Below are positions 1 to 12,559 of a stretch of 64,000 bases of DNA, piece after piece (position 1 is the stretch's first letter; each line of letters starts with the position of its first letter). This DNA comes from Glandiceps talaboti (taxonomy: Eukaryota > Hemichordata > Enteropneusta > Spengelidae): assembly GCF_964340395.1 (NCBI RefSeq), contig NC_135558.1:11840501-11904500 (forward strand), in the 5' to 3' direction. The translations under genes and the position numbers were made by a program. The notes beneath the pieces were generated by a model that did not search any database, was not told the origin of the DNA, and worked only from the letters and a program-made list of their open reading frames with translations.

Positions 1-403
1 CGTCTCCACTGACCAGAAGACGTTAAGTTTGAGTTTGCATACAAATGTAATTATTCATAAGACAAGTCATGAAATAATGCATGTAACTGAAAGTGACCTA
101 GCTTGTGCCTCGATATTGAATATCTAATGAACATTACCATATCAAAGTATCAAAGCAAGTCAAACTAAGGAATGGATTGGAAACCAAACGTTTGTTCAAG
201 ATTTGACCAAGGTCAATACAGTACCGTACATGTACCTATGTGCAAAATTAGCTGCGAATTAACTGATACAATGTCTTTTTATAAGTAACCAAACAGTTTT
301 TAGCAAAATTCTTTCATTGCACGATGAAAAAATATAGCAGTTGCAACTAGTCTAGTACAAGTTTAATTATCAAATGCTAGTTTCCATGATCATACTGATG
401 GAC
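1..403. other. No feature recognised
   Basis: AT-rich sequence without a coding exon, repeat or RNA gene that I can support. Confidence 0.5.
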
Positions 404-634
404 TGTAACCTTTAACCTCTTGGTGACCTTTAACCTTGTGGCATACCTTTTGAACTATCTTCCTATTTATAATATGTTAATGACCAAGTACTACATGTCT
501 AAGTTTACCAGAGATTTACATGTTGTGACCTTTAACCTCTTGGTAACCTTTAACCCTGTGGCATTTCTTTAAAACTATCCTATACGTTGACCAAGTACTA
601 CATGTCTTTACCAGAGATCTACATGTTGTGCTAA
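404..634. repeat. Two copies of an about 120-bp tandem repeat with TGACCTTTAACC motifs
   Basis: ACCTTTAACCTCTTGGT, TGGCAT, GACCAAGTACTACATGTCT and TACATGTTGTG occur in order twice. Each copy holds two (T)GACCTTTAACC motifs. The stretch 635-1150 after it shows nothing. Confidence 0.85.
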
Positions 635-1161
635 AATCAACAAACCACTGCAGGCAATTTAATACCCACCCTCTAGGAATTAATGTTGGACATTTAAAAG
701 GGATTAAACTCTGATTTCATGCCTGAAAAGAAGGAGATTTATTGTGACCTTATTAAAATGGAACTAGGGAAGATGTTAGAGGCATGGTAATAATGTTGTC
801 TATTCACTACATTTGTCACAGTATTGTAGTCAAGTATATTTTTATGTGACACAACATTTATATATTTAAAGAAGTGTATATTATCTACTGCCAAAAATAC
901 ACTCAACAAAAAAAACAATACTATAATAAATAAGATGATTAATTACATTTTTATACAGAATACACAATTCTTACCATATAGTGTATCATACTGTTTTTCA
1001 GTTTATATATCTCAGAGTCTTGCCTATCTGACTTGACATACTGGCTTAAAGTAAACAACACTATTTTCATGCCCGATAGCCAAGTTTTTCAGTGTGGAAA
1101 TATTTGTGTGTGCATGCCTGTTTGTATGCATGTGCACACACATGGTTGCGCGCATGTGTAT

Positions 1162-1168
1162 ATGTATA

Positions 1169-1217
<49 letters not shown>

Positions 1218-1246
1218 ATGTGTGTGTGTGCATGTGCATGTGCATG
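1162..1246. repeat. (TG)n microsatellite
   Basis: TG runs interrupted by CATG. Confidence 0.95.
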
Positions 1247-1494
1247 CATACGTAGATACATATTCATGTTTGTATGTCACTGCCCTAGTGTTCAAAGAGA
1301 GAGAATATACCAAAAGTGGAGTCATCACAGATTAATTCAGTAAACTCTGTGGTCATGTTGTAATGTACATTTTGTATCTATTTTTACAAATGTATGATAT
1401 TGTGTGTTTTGATATACAATATATGAGTGAAATGAGAGAAAAAGCGCAATAAAATACTCCTGTCATAAATACATCAATTCACTAATTTTTGTTT

Positions 1495-1670
1495 GTTGGA
1501 ACTGGTTTGCACTTATTTGCACTAAGTAGAGAGACTTGCACTTATTTGCATTACATCTACAGAGAAGGTGTACACACAGAAATACACACTTGTATATATT
1601 TGCACTATGTTTTAATTGCTACAGAGAAAGCACACTTAGGGCTATTACACTTGTTTGCACTATGTAGTGT
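1495..1670. repeat. Degenerate short tandem repeat (TTTGCACTATGT-like)
   Basis: CACTTATTTGCACTA, CACTTATTTGCATTA, TATATTTGCACTATG and CTTGTTTGCACTATG recur roughly every 40-65 bp with CAGAGA(A)AG spacers. Confidence 0.7.
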
Positions 1671-1976
1671 TATAGAAAGGAAACCTATTCTTTTGTTGAA
1701 AATTGATATTATTAATATATGTAAATTGAGTTGTACCGTATTTCAACTGCGACAAATGATTTCAAAAATTAATGAGTGATGTTTTGTAATAAGCCGAGCT
1801 GGTCTACAGGGAACACTTACTAAATAGATTGATGTATGTACATTGTATACCTGTATGACGTATCACATTTCGACGCCATAAATATTGAATGAGCAGAGAC
1901 ATTGAAGAGTTCTTGAGTCTCAATTATTCAATCTACTTGTAAGAATGTTAAATTAATGATTTTACTACAACCATGT

Positions 1977-3638
1977 GATGTTAGACCGATTATTTGTCGT
2001 GATGTTAGACCGATTATTTGTCGTGATGTTAGACCGATTACTTGTCGTGATGTTAGCCCGATTACTTGTCGTGATGTTAGACCGATTACTTGTCGTGATG
2101 TTAGACCGATTACTTGTCGTGATGTTAGACCGATTACTTGCCGTGATGTTAGACGGATTATTTGTTGTGATGTTAGACCGATTATTTGTCGTGATGTTAG
2201 ACCAATTACTTGTCGTGATGTTAGCCCGATTACTTGTCGTGATGTTAGACGGATTGTTTGTCGTGATGTTAGACCGATTACTTGTCGTGATGTTAGACCG
2301 AATACTTGTCGTGATGTTAGACGGATTGTTTGTCGTGATGTTAGACCGATTATTTGTCGTGATGTTAGACCGAATACTTGTCGTGATGTTTAATAGACCG
2401 ATTACTTGTCGTGATGTTAGACCGATTACTTGTCGTGATGTTAGACGGATTGTTTGTCGTGATGTTAGACCGATTACTTGTCGTGATGTTAGACCGATTA
2501 TTTGTTGTGATGTTAGACCGATTATTTGTTGTGATGTTAGACCGATTACTTGTCGTGATGTTAGACCGATTACTTGTCGTGATGTTAGACCGATTATTTG
2601 TCGTGATGTTAGACCAATTATTTGTTGTGATGTTAGACCGATTACTTGTCGTGATGTTAGACCGATTATTTGTCGTGATGTTAGACCGATTATTTGTCGT
2701 GATGTTAGACCGATTACTTGTCGTGATGTTAGACGGATTGTTTGTTGTGATGTTAGACCGATTATTTGTCATGATGTTAGACCGATTACTTGTCGTGATG
2801 TTAGACCGATTATTTGTCGTGATGTTAGACCGATTACTTGTCGTGATGTTAGACGGATTGTTTGTTGTGATGTTAGACCGATTATTTGTCGTGATGTTAG
2901 ACCGATTATTTGTCATGATGTTAGACCGATTACTTGTCGTGATGTTAGACCGATTACTTGTTGTGATGTTAGACCGATTACTTGTCGTGATGTTAGACGG
3001 ATTGTTTGTTGTGATGTTAGACCGATTACTTGTCGTGATGTTAGACGGATTGTTTGTTGTGATGTTAGACCGATTACTTGTCGTGATGTTAGACCGATTA
3101 TTTGTCGTGATGTTAGACCGATTATTTGTCGTGATGTTAGACCGATTACTTGTCGTGATGTTAGACAGATTACTTGTCGTGATGTTAGACCGATTACTTG
3201 TCGTGATGTTAGACGGATTGTTTGTCGTGATGTTAGACCGATTACTTGTCGTGATGTTAGACCGATTACTTGTCGTGATGTTAGACGGATTGTTTGTTGT
3301 GATGTTAGACCGATTATTTGTCATGATGTTAGACCGATTACTTGTCGTGATGTTAGACCGATTATTTGTCGTGATGTTAGACCGATTACTTGTCGTGATG
3401 TTAGACCGATTACTTGTCGTGATGTTAGACCGATTACTTGTCGTGATGTTAGACGGATTACTTGTCATGATGTTAGACCGATTATTTGTCGTGATGTTAG
3501 ACGGATTACTTGTCGTGATGTTAGACGGATTACTTGTCGTGATGTTAGACCGATTACTTGTCGTGATGTTTATACCGATTACTTGTCGTGATGTTAGACC
3601 GATTATTTGTCGTGATGTTTATACCGATTACTTGTCGT
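1977..3638. repeat. 24-bp minisatellite, 69 copies
   Basis: Unit GATGTTAGACCGATTACTTG plus TCGT. Variants alternate at few positions (ACCG/ACGG, ATTAC/ATTAT/ATTGT, GTCGT/GTTGT/GTCAT). One 4-bp and two 1-bp insertions (about 2388, 3569, 3617) shift the frame; without them the length is exactly 69 x 24. Because 24 is divisible by three and lacks stops, several frames stay open for hundreds of codons (DVRPITCR, MLDRLLVV, SNITTSNR). I see no evidence that these are proteins. Confidence 0.95.
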
Positions 3639-3747
3639 TTGTACACTTCTCGTCACTCATTCCTCTGAAATATAATGTAGGTAATATATTACAAGAGGCA
3701 ATGAACACAGAATGAGCAGAGAAATGAAGAGTTCATAGTTATACACA

Positions 3748-4090
3748 CACAAAAAAAATTGTTTCTGGCCAGGAAAGTTTGTCTGAAATCGTGTGATGAC
3801 TCGATGTTTTTTTCTTTTTTTGTAATTCTCAACTAATCTGTCACTCAATATACTATTTATGGCAGTTACTGTTCTCTTTATTTAATACTTTAAAGCAAAT
3901 GTGTATGTGGAGCAGCTGTCAGTTGCTTGTTGATGATTGGCTCTGCAGTTGTCTTCACTGAAGTAGTGAGGGTTATTTTTGTGTTTCCCCACGGATCTGC
4001 AGACTGCATGGGCTGGACAAACACACATACAAAAAAACGGGGTTAAGTGATACATGCGCTGATCAGAAAGAATTCTTATTTTTTGGGCCT
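3748..4090 (-). repeat. About 345-bp dispersed repeat (family D), copy 1
   Basis: Same orientation and about 80% like 44806-45155, e.g. TGATTGGCTCTGCAGTTGTC and GCATGGGCTGGACAAACAC. On the minus strand both copies hold an open frame of about 60 codons (CVCPAHAV, GKHKNN, YFSEDNCRANH) whose TAA stop directly precedes AATAAA. It separates two units of the surrounding repeat. Confidence 0.85.
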
Positions 4091-4559
4091 TAAGTCTCAA
4101 GTCCTTATAAGAATTTTAAAATTACTAAATATTATGCTACAGTAACACTTACAAGGTGTTAGACCAAATGATTTGTCAATTTTTAGCGCTTCTTATCACT
4201 CGCTATTGGCTATAAATTGTACACTTTAGGTAACTATATAAATTATGCAGTGAATAAAGTATGAGCAGAAAGATGACGAGTTTGCAAGTCTGAATTATTA
4301 AATGTATACTTGCACGAATGTTACATAATACAGTATACACTTGGAGGATGTTAGACCAAAAGATTCGTTGTTTTAGCGTTAATAGTAGTCATTTATTAAA
4401 TTACATACTTGGAAGAATGTGAAATAATTTGTGATCCTGCATACACTTAGAGAATATTAGACCGAAAGATTTGCTTTTTTAGCAGTTCTTACCTGTATCT
4501 CTTGCTTGAGTGATAAACAACATTTATCCACAATACAGTATGAGCAATAATATTTAGTA

Positions 4560-5015
4560 CATAATTATCAATTATAAAACTAAAATACACTGTGTAAGAT
4601 TAGTGATAATACTCAACCAGGAATGATATTTTTAGATTGAAATATTCACCTTTTGTGGACACTCCTTTGTCTCTTTTTTGTTGTTGTAATAAGTACAACA
4701 ACAAACAGGTATAGATCCCTTAAAGGGCAACCCACATATATACCTGATAACCTATCAAATATCACATAGCAGTTAGTGTGAACTTACATCAGCTAATGCC
4801 ATCATTATAAAGCTAATTACTATCAATCATTTTGCAATTAAGGGCTGTCAAATGGATGATTATTAATTTCCATTATACTTAAGAAGCAATCAAACGGATG
4901 GAATCATAGATTCCCTAGTATTCTATATTTCAGTATTTTAGAACACTGCATAAATACAGACGTGTATGGTCATTGCTATGGCAACCCTATGAATTTGAAT
5001 GATGGCCATATTTAC
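4560..5015. other. No feature recognised
   Basis: AT-rich intergenic sequence. Confidence 0.5.
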
Positions 5016-5645
5016 AATACAATACAATACAATACAATGCAATGCAATGCAATGCAATGCAATGCAATGCAATGCAATGCAATGCAATACAATACAATAC
5101 AATACAATACAATACAATACAATAAAATACAATACAATATAATACAATACAATATCATTTTGTACAATACAATACAATATGACTATGATATGACAATATG
5201 ATTGGGTTATGTTGTGTTGTGATGTGCTTTGCTGTTGTGCATTATATTTAACATAATACATTGCATTGAACAATACATTACAATATATACTACAATTATG
5301 CAATGCAGTACAGTACCGTACAATGCAATACAATAGTAATATATGTAATGTAATTTTGTAATGCAATGGTACAAATATAATGCTTATTGTATTGTGTATT
5401 CAATACAATACACAATACAATAAAATAAAATACAATACAATACAATACAATGCAATACAGTACAACATAACAATACAATACAGTACAATATATTGCAATA
5501 CAATATGCAATGCACTGCAATACAATGTAATACAATACAACAAAAACAATACAATGCAATACAATGCAGTACAATACAATACAACAAAATACAATACAAT
5601 ACAATACAATGCAGTACAGTACAATGCAATGCAATGCAATTCTGT
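5016..5645. repeat. Pentanucleotide microsatellite (AATAC)n/(AATGC)n, two blocks
   Basis: Block 1 at 5016-5185 runs AATAC, then about ten AATGC, then AATAC again. Block 2 at 5400-5645 mixes AATAC, AATGC, AGTAC. Between them lies degenerate related sequence. Confidence 0.95.
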
Positions 5646-6249
5646 TGTCCTGAAACACACATTGTTTCATGCAAAGCAAAATAAAAGCACAAACTATATT
5701 GGAAAATACGACAAATTACAGTACATGCAAATGAACACTCACATACTAAAGAACCCAAATAGACAGTTTTAACTAAACATATTTTATATCACTTATATCA
5801 TCTTATTAATCATGAGATCAGTTTAACATTTTAGCAATATTTCAGGACATTTCATTATTTCAATAATAACAGTTAATGTATATATAATGTTGTGAAATAA
5901 GAGATGTAATAATACTTAATCAAGTGTAATAATTCATTGCATCTGTTGGAAATGAACAATAAGTATATCATTATATTTATTGATAAATGTAGTATTAGTA
6001 GCACTGCTTCCCTAAACTGGGACCATCTGTTACACAGCTAATGTAATATTTGTATTTCGTTTATTGTTTGGTCATGTGTAAGATAGCTAAAGCATTGTTA
6101 AGTTCATTTTTCATTCATAAATTTGATCACTTGATAATAAATCATTATGGACAGCAAGTACTGTTTGTAAATCAAGAATAGGACAAAAGTTGAAAATTAT
6201 GATAATTTAGTTCTAGCGTGGAGGGATGTAGACAGTATATTCATAAACA
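5646..6249. other. No feature recognised
   Basis: AT-rich sequence up to the SINE fragment. Confidence 0.5.
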
Positions 6250-6312
6250 GACAGCTGTAGGCTTGAGGCATCAACCTGCAGATTTCAAGCTGACCACGCT
6301 AACCATTTGACT
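6250..6312 (-). mobile_element. tRNA-derived SINE head fragment, related to the SINE at 35781
   Basis: On the minus strand, AATGGTTAGCGTGGTCAGC, GAAATCTGCAGG and TTGATGCCTC match the 35781 SINE head. Confidence 0.75.
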
Positions 6313-6505
6313 TATTATGATTCTAAATTTGTCACCCCATCTATTGATCAGCAGTCGTTTCATACACGTTTGGTGCTCTAATACTACAGAGCAGTGTTCT
6401 GCAAAAGATAAATTTTAAAAAATGTTTTAAAAAAATGAAGATTTCTGTTAACTATTTTGATATCATTTTAACAACATAGAGGTTTTAAAAGTTAAAGTTT
6501 ATTTT

Positions 6506-6507
<2 letters not shown>

Positions 6508-6554
<47 letters not shown>

Positions 6555-6684
6555 GCAATCATCATCATCATCAATCATCATCAATCATCATTACCACCAT
6601 CACCATCACCACCACCACATACAACCACCACCACCACCACCACCACCACCACCACCACATACAACCACCACCACCACATACAAC
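6508..6684. repeat. (CAT)n and (CAC)n trinucleotide microsatellites
   Basis: CATCAT run changing into ACCACC with ACATACAACC interruptions. Confidence 0.95.
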
Positions 6685-6689
6685 CTGAG

Positions 6690-7579
6690 CTTATCAACAG
6701 TGCCTTCCATCATGAGTAAACAAGACATATAGTTTGCAGTCGAAAGCTCTTTAATAGCTTATCCAATGTATGTTGTGTGTATTGGTTAAAATTTTAGTAA
6801 TCATGTATAACTGATATTTGACCAAAAAAACTGATTAATTTTGAAGTAATTAAAATTACATTCCCCATATGCACATCATTTTACCATTTAACCATACTTT
6901 TAAAGTTTGCTTTGCTTGATCGATCATATACTGTAGGTGTGATGATGTTAAGAACAATAGTGTTGCTAAGCGTTTGACACTTTCAGCTTGACCACCCTCA
7001 CGTGTGGTTGCTATGGACTCAATGGCTCACACGGAATCTCATGGGATCTGCCACAAGACAAAAAATGCCTTATTAATGGTGTGTCAGAAATTAATTGTTA
7101 GTTTAATAAAAGGTATAAGTCATTAGATTTAGTAATTTGTCTGTTTTAATTAGAAGTATAGGAGTACTAAATTATAGTTTGCAATGAAATGATATTTACT
7201 GTAATAAATTATCATTAGTTCTAAAATAGCTTAGAATCCAGTCATGTGGGGATTTTGGTTCTTGCCTTTATGAAGACCACACATGGTGTTTGGTTAGCAG
7301 TCTTTTACTTTTAGGAGCGGAGTGTTAGTCAGAAATTTTGATCATGGGTGAAGTTGTTGATAAAGTTGGTACATACGTGTTTAGGGATGACGCTCAATGG
7401 TAAGCTTTCATGGAAACAGAACACACATGCCATTGTCAAAAAACTTCGCAGTTGATTGTACTGCTTGAGAAAACTAAGATCTTTTAATGTTAACGTAGAT
7501 CTTCTACAAAAGTTTTATATAAGGTGAAAATTATTTATTGGGTTTTAAATTTTTCCCACGATGTGATGATGTAAATAGC
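6690..7579. other. No feature recognised
   Basis: No exon, RNA gene or clear repeat between the trinucleotide run and the hAT-like MITE. Confidence 0.5.
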
Positions 7580-7587
7580 GTCACCAC

Positions 7588-7826
7588 CAGTGTGCCCTCT
7601 AAGCCAATTTGACATGCCACTGACGCACACAATTTCTAGTGACGCACCAAAATTTAGTGTTCCCCTATCTCTTAAACCAAAACTGCATAGTCGTAAAACC
7701 ACCAAGCGTCTTGGGTAGTACATACAACACCTCTCACTGCAGGTACAATTGAGATTCACAAGAAATCCCAGTGTTTTTCATTTTGACACAACAAAATTTG
7801 GCTATCACAAGAGGGCACACGTACTG
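7588..7826. mobile_element. hAT-like MITE of the same family, 239 bp
   Basis: Starts CAGTGTGCCCTCTAAGCC and ends AGAGGGCACACGTACTG. Flanks GTCACCAC and GTCCCCAC (7580-7587, 7827-7834) match at 7 of 8. It shares TGACATGCCACTG and TTTCTAGTGACGCACC with the copy at 27110. Confidence 0.85.
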
Positions 7827-8579
7827 GTCCCCACGTGAATAGAACAAATTCAGAGGGTTGAGCGGTACGATGTAAACATGATTACCACATTCAAAGATTG
7901 CTGTGGGATGTGTATATGTGTAAAAGTATACTTCTGATGAAATATTTGCATAATAGAGAATAAATTAAGTTATTATTACATGCCTCAATTATCAATATAT
8001 ACTCATACACTACTATTGTGTCTAATAAAAACATCTGGGATAGTTGGCCTACAGATGATGATGACACCTGCATGTACATACTTAGTTTGCAACTTAGAGC
8101 AGTTGTAAATGTACGATAATTGAAAACATACCCCAGTAATTAGGAAATGATTTTGAAGAATTCTGTGTTTCTGATGGAAAGGTATCTGCATTTTTTCAAA
8201 ACAAGATGTACTGAATCAAGTGAATGTTTTTAAAATGTGCATTGATGGGCAATGTGTACACTGATGGGTAATGTTCACAGATTGCAACAAACCAAATGAA
8301 AAAGACACCATGCAATTATTGGTAGCGTAACAGACTTGCTAACATGTGTGTCTGATGTACATTACCTTAGCAATAGGGGACCTGTGCTGATGAAAATGTG
8401 TACATTTAGTCATCAATATCTAAATGATCTATCTTGGTAATCTGCAGTATGATGATGATGTTGATGATGATGGTGATTAAAAACTGTATTAGTTTCACAG
8501 ATTGAATTGTCTATTTGATAGCACAGCTGAACTGTATAGTTCAAAGTGATGCACATGCAGCTACATGGTTTTGGGAGAT

Positions 8580-9130
8580 ATTGTGAGTGAGTGGGTGGGG
8601 GTTGAATGAGTGCGTGAGTGGGTGGGGTTGAGTGAGAGAGTGCGTGAGTGAGTGGGTGGGGGTTGAGTGAGTGAGTGCGTGAGTGAGTGGATGGGGGTTG
8701 AGTGAGAGTGAGTGAGTGGGTGGGAGTTGAGTGAGTGAGTGAGTGAGAGTATAAAGTGAGAGTTATCGAGTGATTGAGTGAGTGAGGGAAGAAGGGAGGG
8801 AGGGAGGAACAAGCGTTTGAATGAATATTAATATCATGTGAATGAGTTAGTGAGTAAGCGTGCAAATGAGTTTAATAGTGAGTGGGTGAGTGAGTAAGTG
8901 TGCAAATGAGTTAGTGAGTGTGAGTGTAAGTGAGTATAAGTGAGAGTGCATGCATGAGTGAGAGTGAGTGACTTAGTTACATTTGCGAGTAATTGTTATA
9001 TGCATGTGAGTATGCATGCTTGGATGTGTGTGAGGTGTCACGTGAGTATGCTTGGATGTGTGTGAGGTGTCACGTGAGTATGCTTGGATGTGTGTGAGGT
9101 GTCACATACATGAGGGGTAAATGAGAGTGA
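8580..9130. repeat. GAGT/GTGA-rich low-complexity repeat with a 32-bp repeat inside
   Basis: GAGTGAGTG motifs through 8970. At 9003-9107, TGAGTATGCTTGGATGTGTG with AGGTGTCACG repeats three times at 32 bp. 7835-8580 shows nothing else. Confidence 0.9.
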
Positions 9131-9765
9131 AAGAGTGCATGAGTATGTGTTAAGATGAGATTCTGTGTACTATACACGTTGTGTTTATGTGTTATGTGAG
9201 GTCAGATGTTCTATATGAAACAAGTAATTATATTGGTGGATGTGTTGTATGATATTTTCAGTTTGTGTATTTGTGTTGGGGAGGTGTTCTAGTTGAATTA
9301 TTTGATGAAGAATATGCAAATTCATTAACCTGGACATTTCAGAAATGGTCAAAAAAACATCCATTTGATTGTACAGACAACAAGGATGTCATATTTCATG
9401 ATTAGGACCCCTTAGGATACTGATGTCAAATCTATGATAAAATAAAAACAAGACATTATGATAATTAAGTCTATATATATGCTAAGTAATAGATGCTAGT
9501 CACATCTTGTGAAGACTGCACACTGAAACTGGTTTTAATCCGCAGATTATAAACAAATTATTTTTGTACTGTAGTCTGTAGTGTTACCCGTTTAATATGC
9601 ATAAAGTACAATAGAAACATACGCTACCTGCTTTAATATGTATACTAGAAAAGGAACATATGCTACATGCTGCATCAGTTGCATGTTATCTGTGTATTGA
9701 GTCAGTCAAAAGATAAATATCTATACTAGAACTCTTCCGTTGCATTTCTTAAGGAGGACCATCTT
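9131..9765. other. No feature recognised
   Basis: AT-rich, no supported feature. Confidence 0.5.
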
Positions 9766-9777
9766 CATTATTTCTTT

Positions 9778-10035
9778 CCTGGATGGGTAAGTAAAGTTAC
9801 CAGGATGTTGAGACAAAACGACAGCACACTGAAGACTACTCTTGCCTTAGAATTTTTTAGAAATTTTTTTTTTTCACTTGTTGTGCTTGGAATGAAACCA
9901 ATGGATTGGTAAGTAAAATAACTATGATGTTTAGACAAAACGACATATTCTGAATACAGATTTGATACTGAAAATTTAGATTTTTTTTTTTTTTTTTTTT
10001 TTTTTTTGAATGGAAATTTTCACTTATGTTGCTGA
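9778..10035. repeat. About 125-bp tandem duplication with poly(T)
   Basis: TGGGTAAGTAAAGTTACCAGGATG matches TTGGTAAGTAAAATAACTATGATG. Both are followed by AGACAAAACGACA and a T-run (27 T at about 9980-10006). Confidence 0.75.
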
Positions 10036-10261
10036 GAATGAAAAAGGGAAAATGATTTCTGTATACAACACGATGTATCAGGGTCAATAATGTCAACAAA
10101 AGTGCGGGGGAAAGAGTTGATCGAATGCCATCATATTAAGGAGCAAAAATATCTAGGTTTGCTGTACACTATAAATGTGTTCATACAAAAAATAAAATAT
10201 TACTCCAAAGTCAGAAAATGATGGAGAATTATCACAGATTTTTTGCCAACAATTTTATGTT

Positions 10262-10555
10262 ATTACGGATGAAGTACAATGGGCAGACTAAAAACAACAA
10301 AAGTTGGAATAGCCCAGTTTGGATCTGTGATGTTCTTATCTCCATTATGGTATGCCATCCCTGAGTGAGACTGACAATACTGTCAACGGTTTAATGTCAG
10401 TTAAAATATTTGCATGATATGAATGCAATACAGCGGCTGACTGAAAAAAATGATGGTTAGCGTAACCCAATTCTATGCTGTAATGTCCTTATCCTTATTG
10501 TAGTACATCCCAGTAAAAAAACAATGTCAACTATGTCAGTGAAAATTTCGGCTTA
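10262..10555. repeat. About 170-bp degenerate tandem duplication
   Basis: TAGCCCAGTTTGGATCTGTGATG matches TAACCCAATTCTATGCTGTAATG; then CTTATCTCCATTATGG matches CTTATCCTTATTGTAG. Confidence 0.65.
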
Positions 10556-10559
10556 TTTC

Positions 10560-11170
10560 CAATAATTTCATGACATTGTTAGTCGCGATATTTTATGTTA
10601 AACATGAATGTAAATGTCCAGCAACATTCCTTCGTTAATGTTCTTACAATATTTTACAATATTTTAGTACCATTTATGTACATTATGTAACAGTTTCGAT
10701 AATGCTACATACAGTCAATGGAAAGGTCAACATTTATTTTTATCATTTGCACTAATACGTAATTTTATGCATGTGTCCCGTTATGATAAAGAGAAAGTAT
10801 TTTTGTCTCACTATTTTTGTTAAGGGTGGTATTTAAGTAGGCACAATGTATGTAACTTCCCTAGTTATTTTACTGAGGGTCAATTTTATTGAGGCCGGTC
10901 ATAAGTCTGGTGAATTTTTCAAAAAAAAAATTAATTTTGCTTCAAATATAATGTCGAGCAAATTTTTTGTCATGAATAGTCGTATGTCGGAAGTCCACAT
11001 TTTTATTTCCTTTTTGGGCAAATATCCAAAAGTTGGAGATTTATTGTGGTGATGTGCGTCGGTCTCCCTCTGGATGTAGCCCAGTTTAATAATGAAACGG
11101 AAGTGATCATCCCAGGGGTGTACTGTACTAGCAGCAATTTGGTCATTGTCATGAGCCACAGTAATCTTCA
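10560..11170. other. No feature recognised
   Basis: Open frames here are short and unrecognised. Confidence 0.45.
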
Positions 11171-11171
11171 T

Positions 11172-11262
11172 GCTTTCACAGGTAATTGTACCTGCAGTGA
11201 GAGGTGTTGTATGTACTTACCCAAGACGCTTGGTGGTTTTACGATTATGCAGTTTTGGGTTA
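11172..11262 (-). mobile_element. Internal fragment of the hAT-like family
   Basis: Reverse complement of 7671-7755, e.g. TGCAGTGAGAGGTGTTGTAT and CCAAGACGCTTGGTGGTTTT. The ends of the element are not visible here. Confidence 0.8.
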
Positions 11263-11279
11263 AAATTGAGTACACAACG

Positions 11280-12381
11280 ATATTCCACATGTCTATCTGA
11301 TTGAATTTGACATCATTTAGTCATAAATGGAGAATACTTAATGTCAATATATTTGATGTCTGGTTGATTTAAACAATTTGAGAATGTTGATCACACTTTT
11401 GACATTTAACACTAAGTCTTATTTTCTCTGTCATTGACTGAAATTGCACCAAATTTTCATATATTTAAAAAAAGAAAAAAAAGAAGAAGAAATAGCATAC
11501 TATTGCATAACTTTTTATTTGATGAGAGTAATTTTTCCATCATGGTCTTTGTTTCCTGAACATTGAGAGTGTGATAAAACTATATATGTACAGCAAATTT
11601 CAGTGACCTTTGCTGAAACAGTATGCATAGTAAACATGTGTATAGTAAACGTAGTACTAGTAGAGTGTACTTGGTGATACTGTTTTCATATTTGTCCAAT
11701 ATCTCAAACAAAAACCGAAATATCATCGAGGACATCCTACAAGTAGTACTGCTACTGTACACTCCAGCACACACAGTACTTGTTGGCCTATTTTTAAAAA
11801 AAAGAATTTGTCTTTCTTCAAAATTAGGTTTAACCTAGCAATAATTTTTGTCGTGGACATTCTCCATGTATTTTGACATTGGATAGGACATCCCTTCGAT
11901 TGCGATATATCAATATCGATATTATTATTCTGTTTATTAAAGATGCAAGGAGTCTGCTGTTCGATATATTGAGAAATACTAAATATTTACTTGTGATTTA
12001 TTTGTATTATTTTCACTAAAACGGTATGTTATTTATTTCCACGCAGTGCAGTAGAAACCCTTTTCACTCAAACTTACTATGCACAGTTACCATACTTTGC
12101 CTACAACTTCCTAAATGTGAAAATTGGGTCTCAGCCAAATTTTCTTTTCAGTGAAAATGTAATCACTTGAAAATAATCTACTAGTAGTTTACATTGGCAG
12201 AACAGCGCCCTCAGTGGTACAACATGTTTATGTTTACAGTCGAACTACTGTGATATCTTTAACCTCATCAATCATAAATTATATTAATTGACCTTGTATG
12301 TATGATAAGATCTGTCAATGATAAATCATAGTAAGATAGATGGATATCAGGATTGTGTGCTTATTCTCTGTGGGTTTATGG

Positions 12382-12389
<8 letters not shown>
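11280..12389. other. No feature recognised
   Basis: No supported exon or repeat; a poly(T) run at 12390-12416 ends it. Confidence 0.5.
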
Positions 12390-12420
<31 letters not shown>

Positions 12421-12559
12421 GAAATTTAAAGTGACACAGACTGTATTTTATGGACCCCATTTCAGATTAAGTTGGTGAATATATAATTACGTCATTGAGG
12501 GGTAAATCGTTACTAGCACAGGCTGATTAATTTTGCATATTTGAATATTTTAATTATTT

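Larger units (their letters stand above)
1880..4560. repeat. Degenerate higher-order tandem repeat, unit roughly 190 bp
   Basis: Units share GAATGAGCAGAGA...GAAGAGTT, TACTTGTAAGAATGTTA and one GATGTTAGACC(A/G)AA(A/T)GATT core. They are seen near 1890, 3700, 4150-4330 and 4330-4540. The 24-mer array is an expansion of the core within one unit, and repeat D lies between two units. Confidence 0.75.

Noticed and set aside
1977-3638. CRISPR-like array
   Set aside because: Units are contiguous with no unique spacers, in an animal genome.
1975-3715. Open frames of 538, 434 and 367 codons
   Set aside because: Artefacts of a stop-free 24-bp repeat; overlapping frames on both strands are equally open and the peptides are simple repeats.
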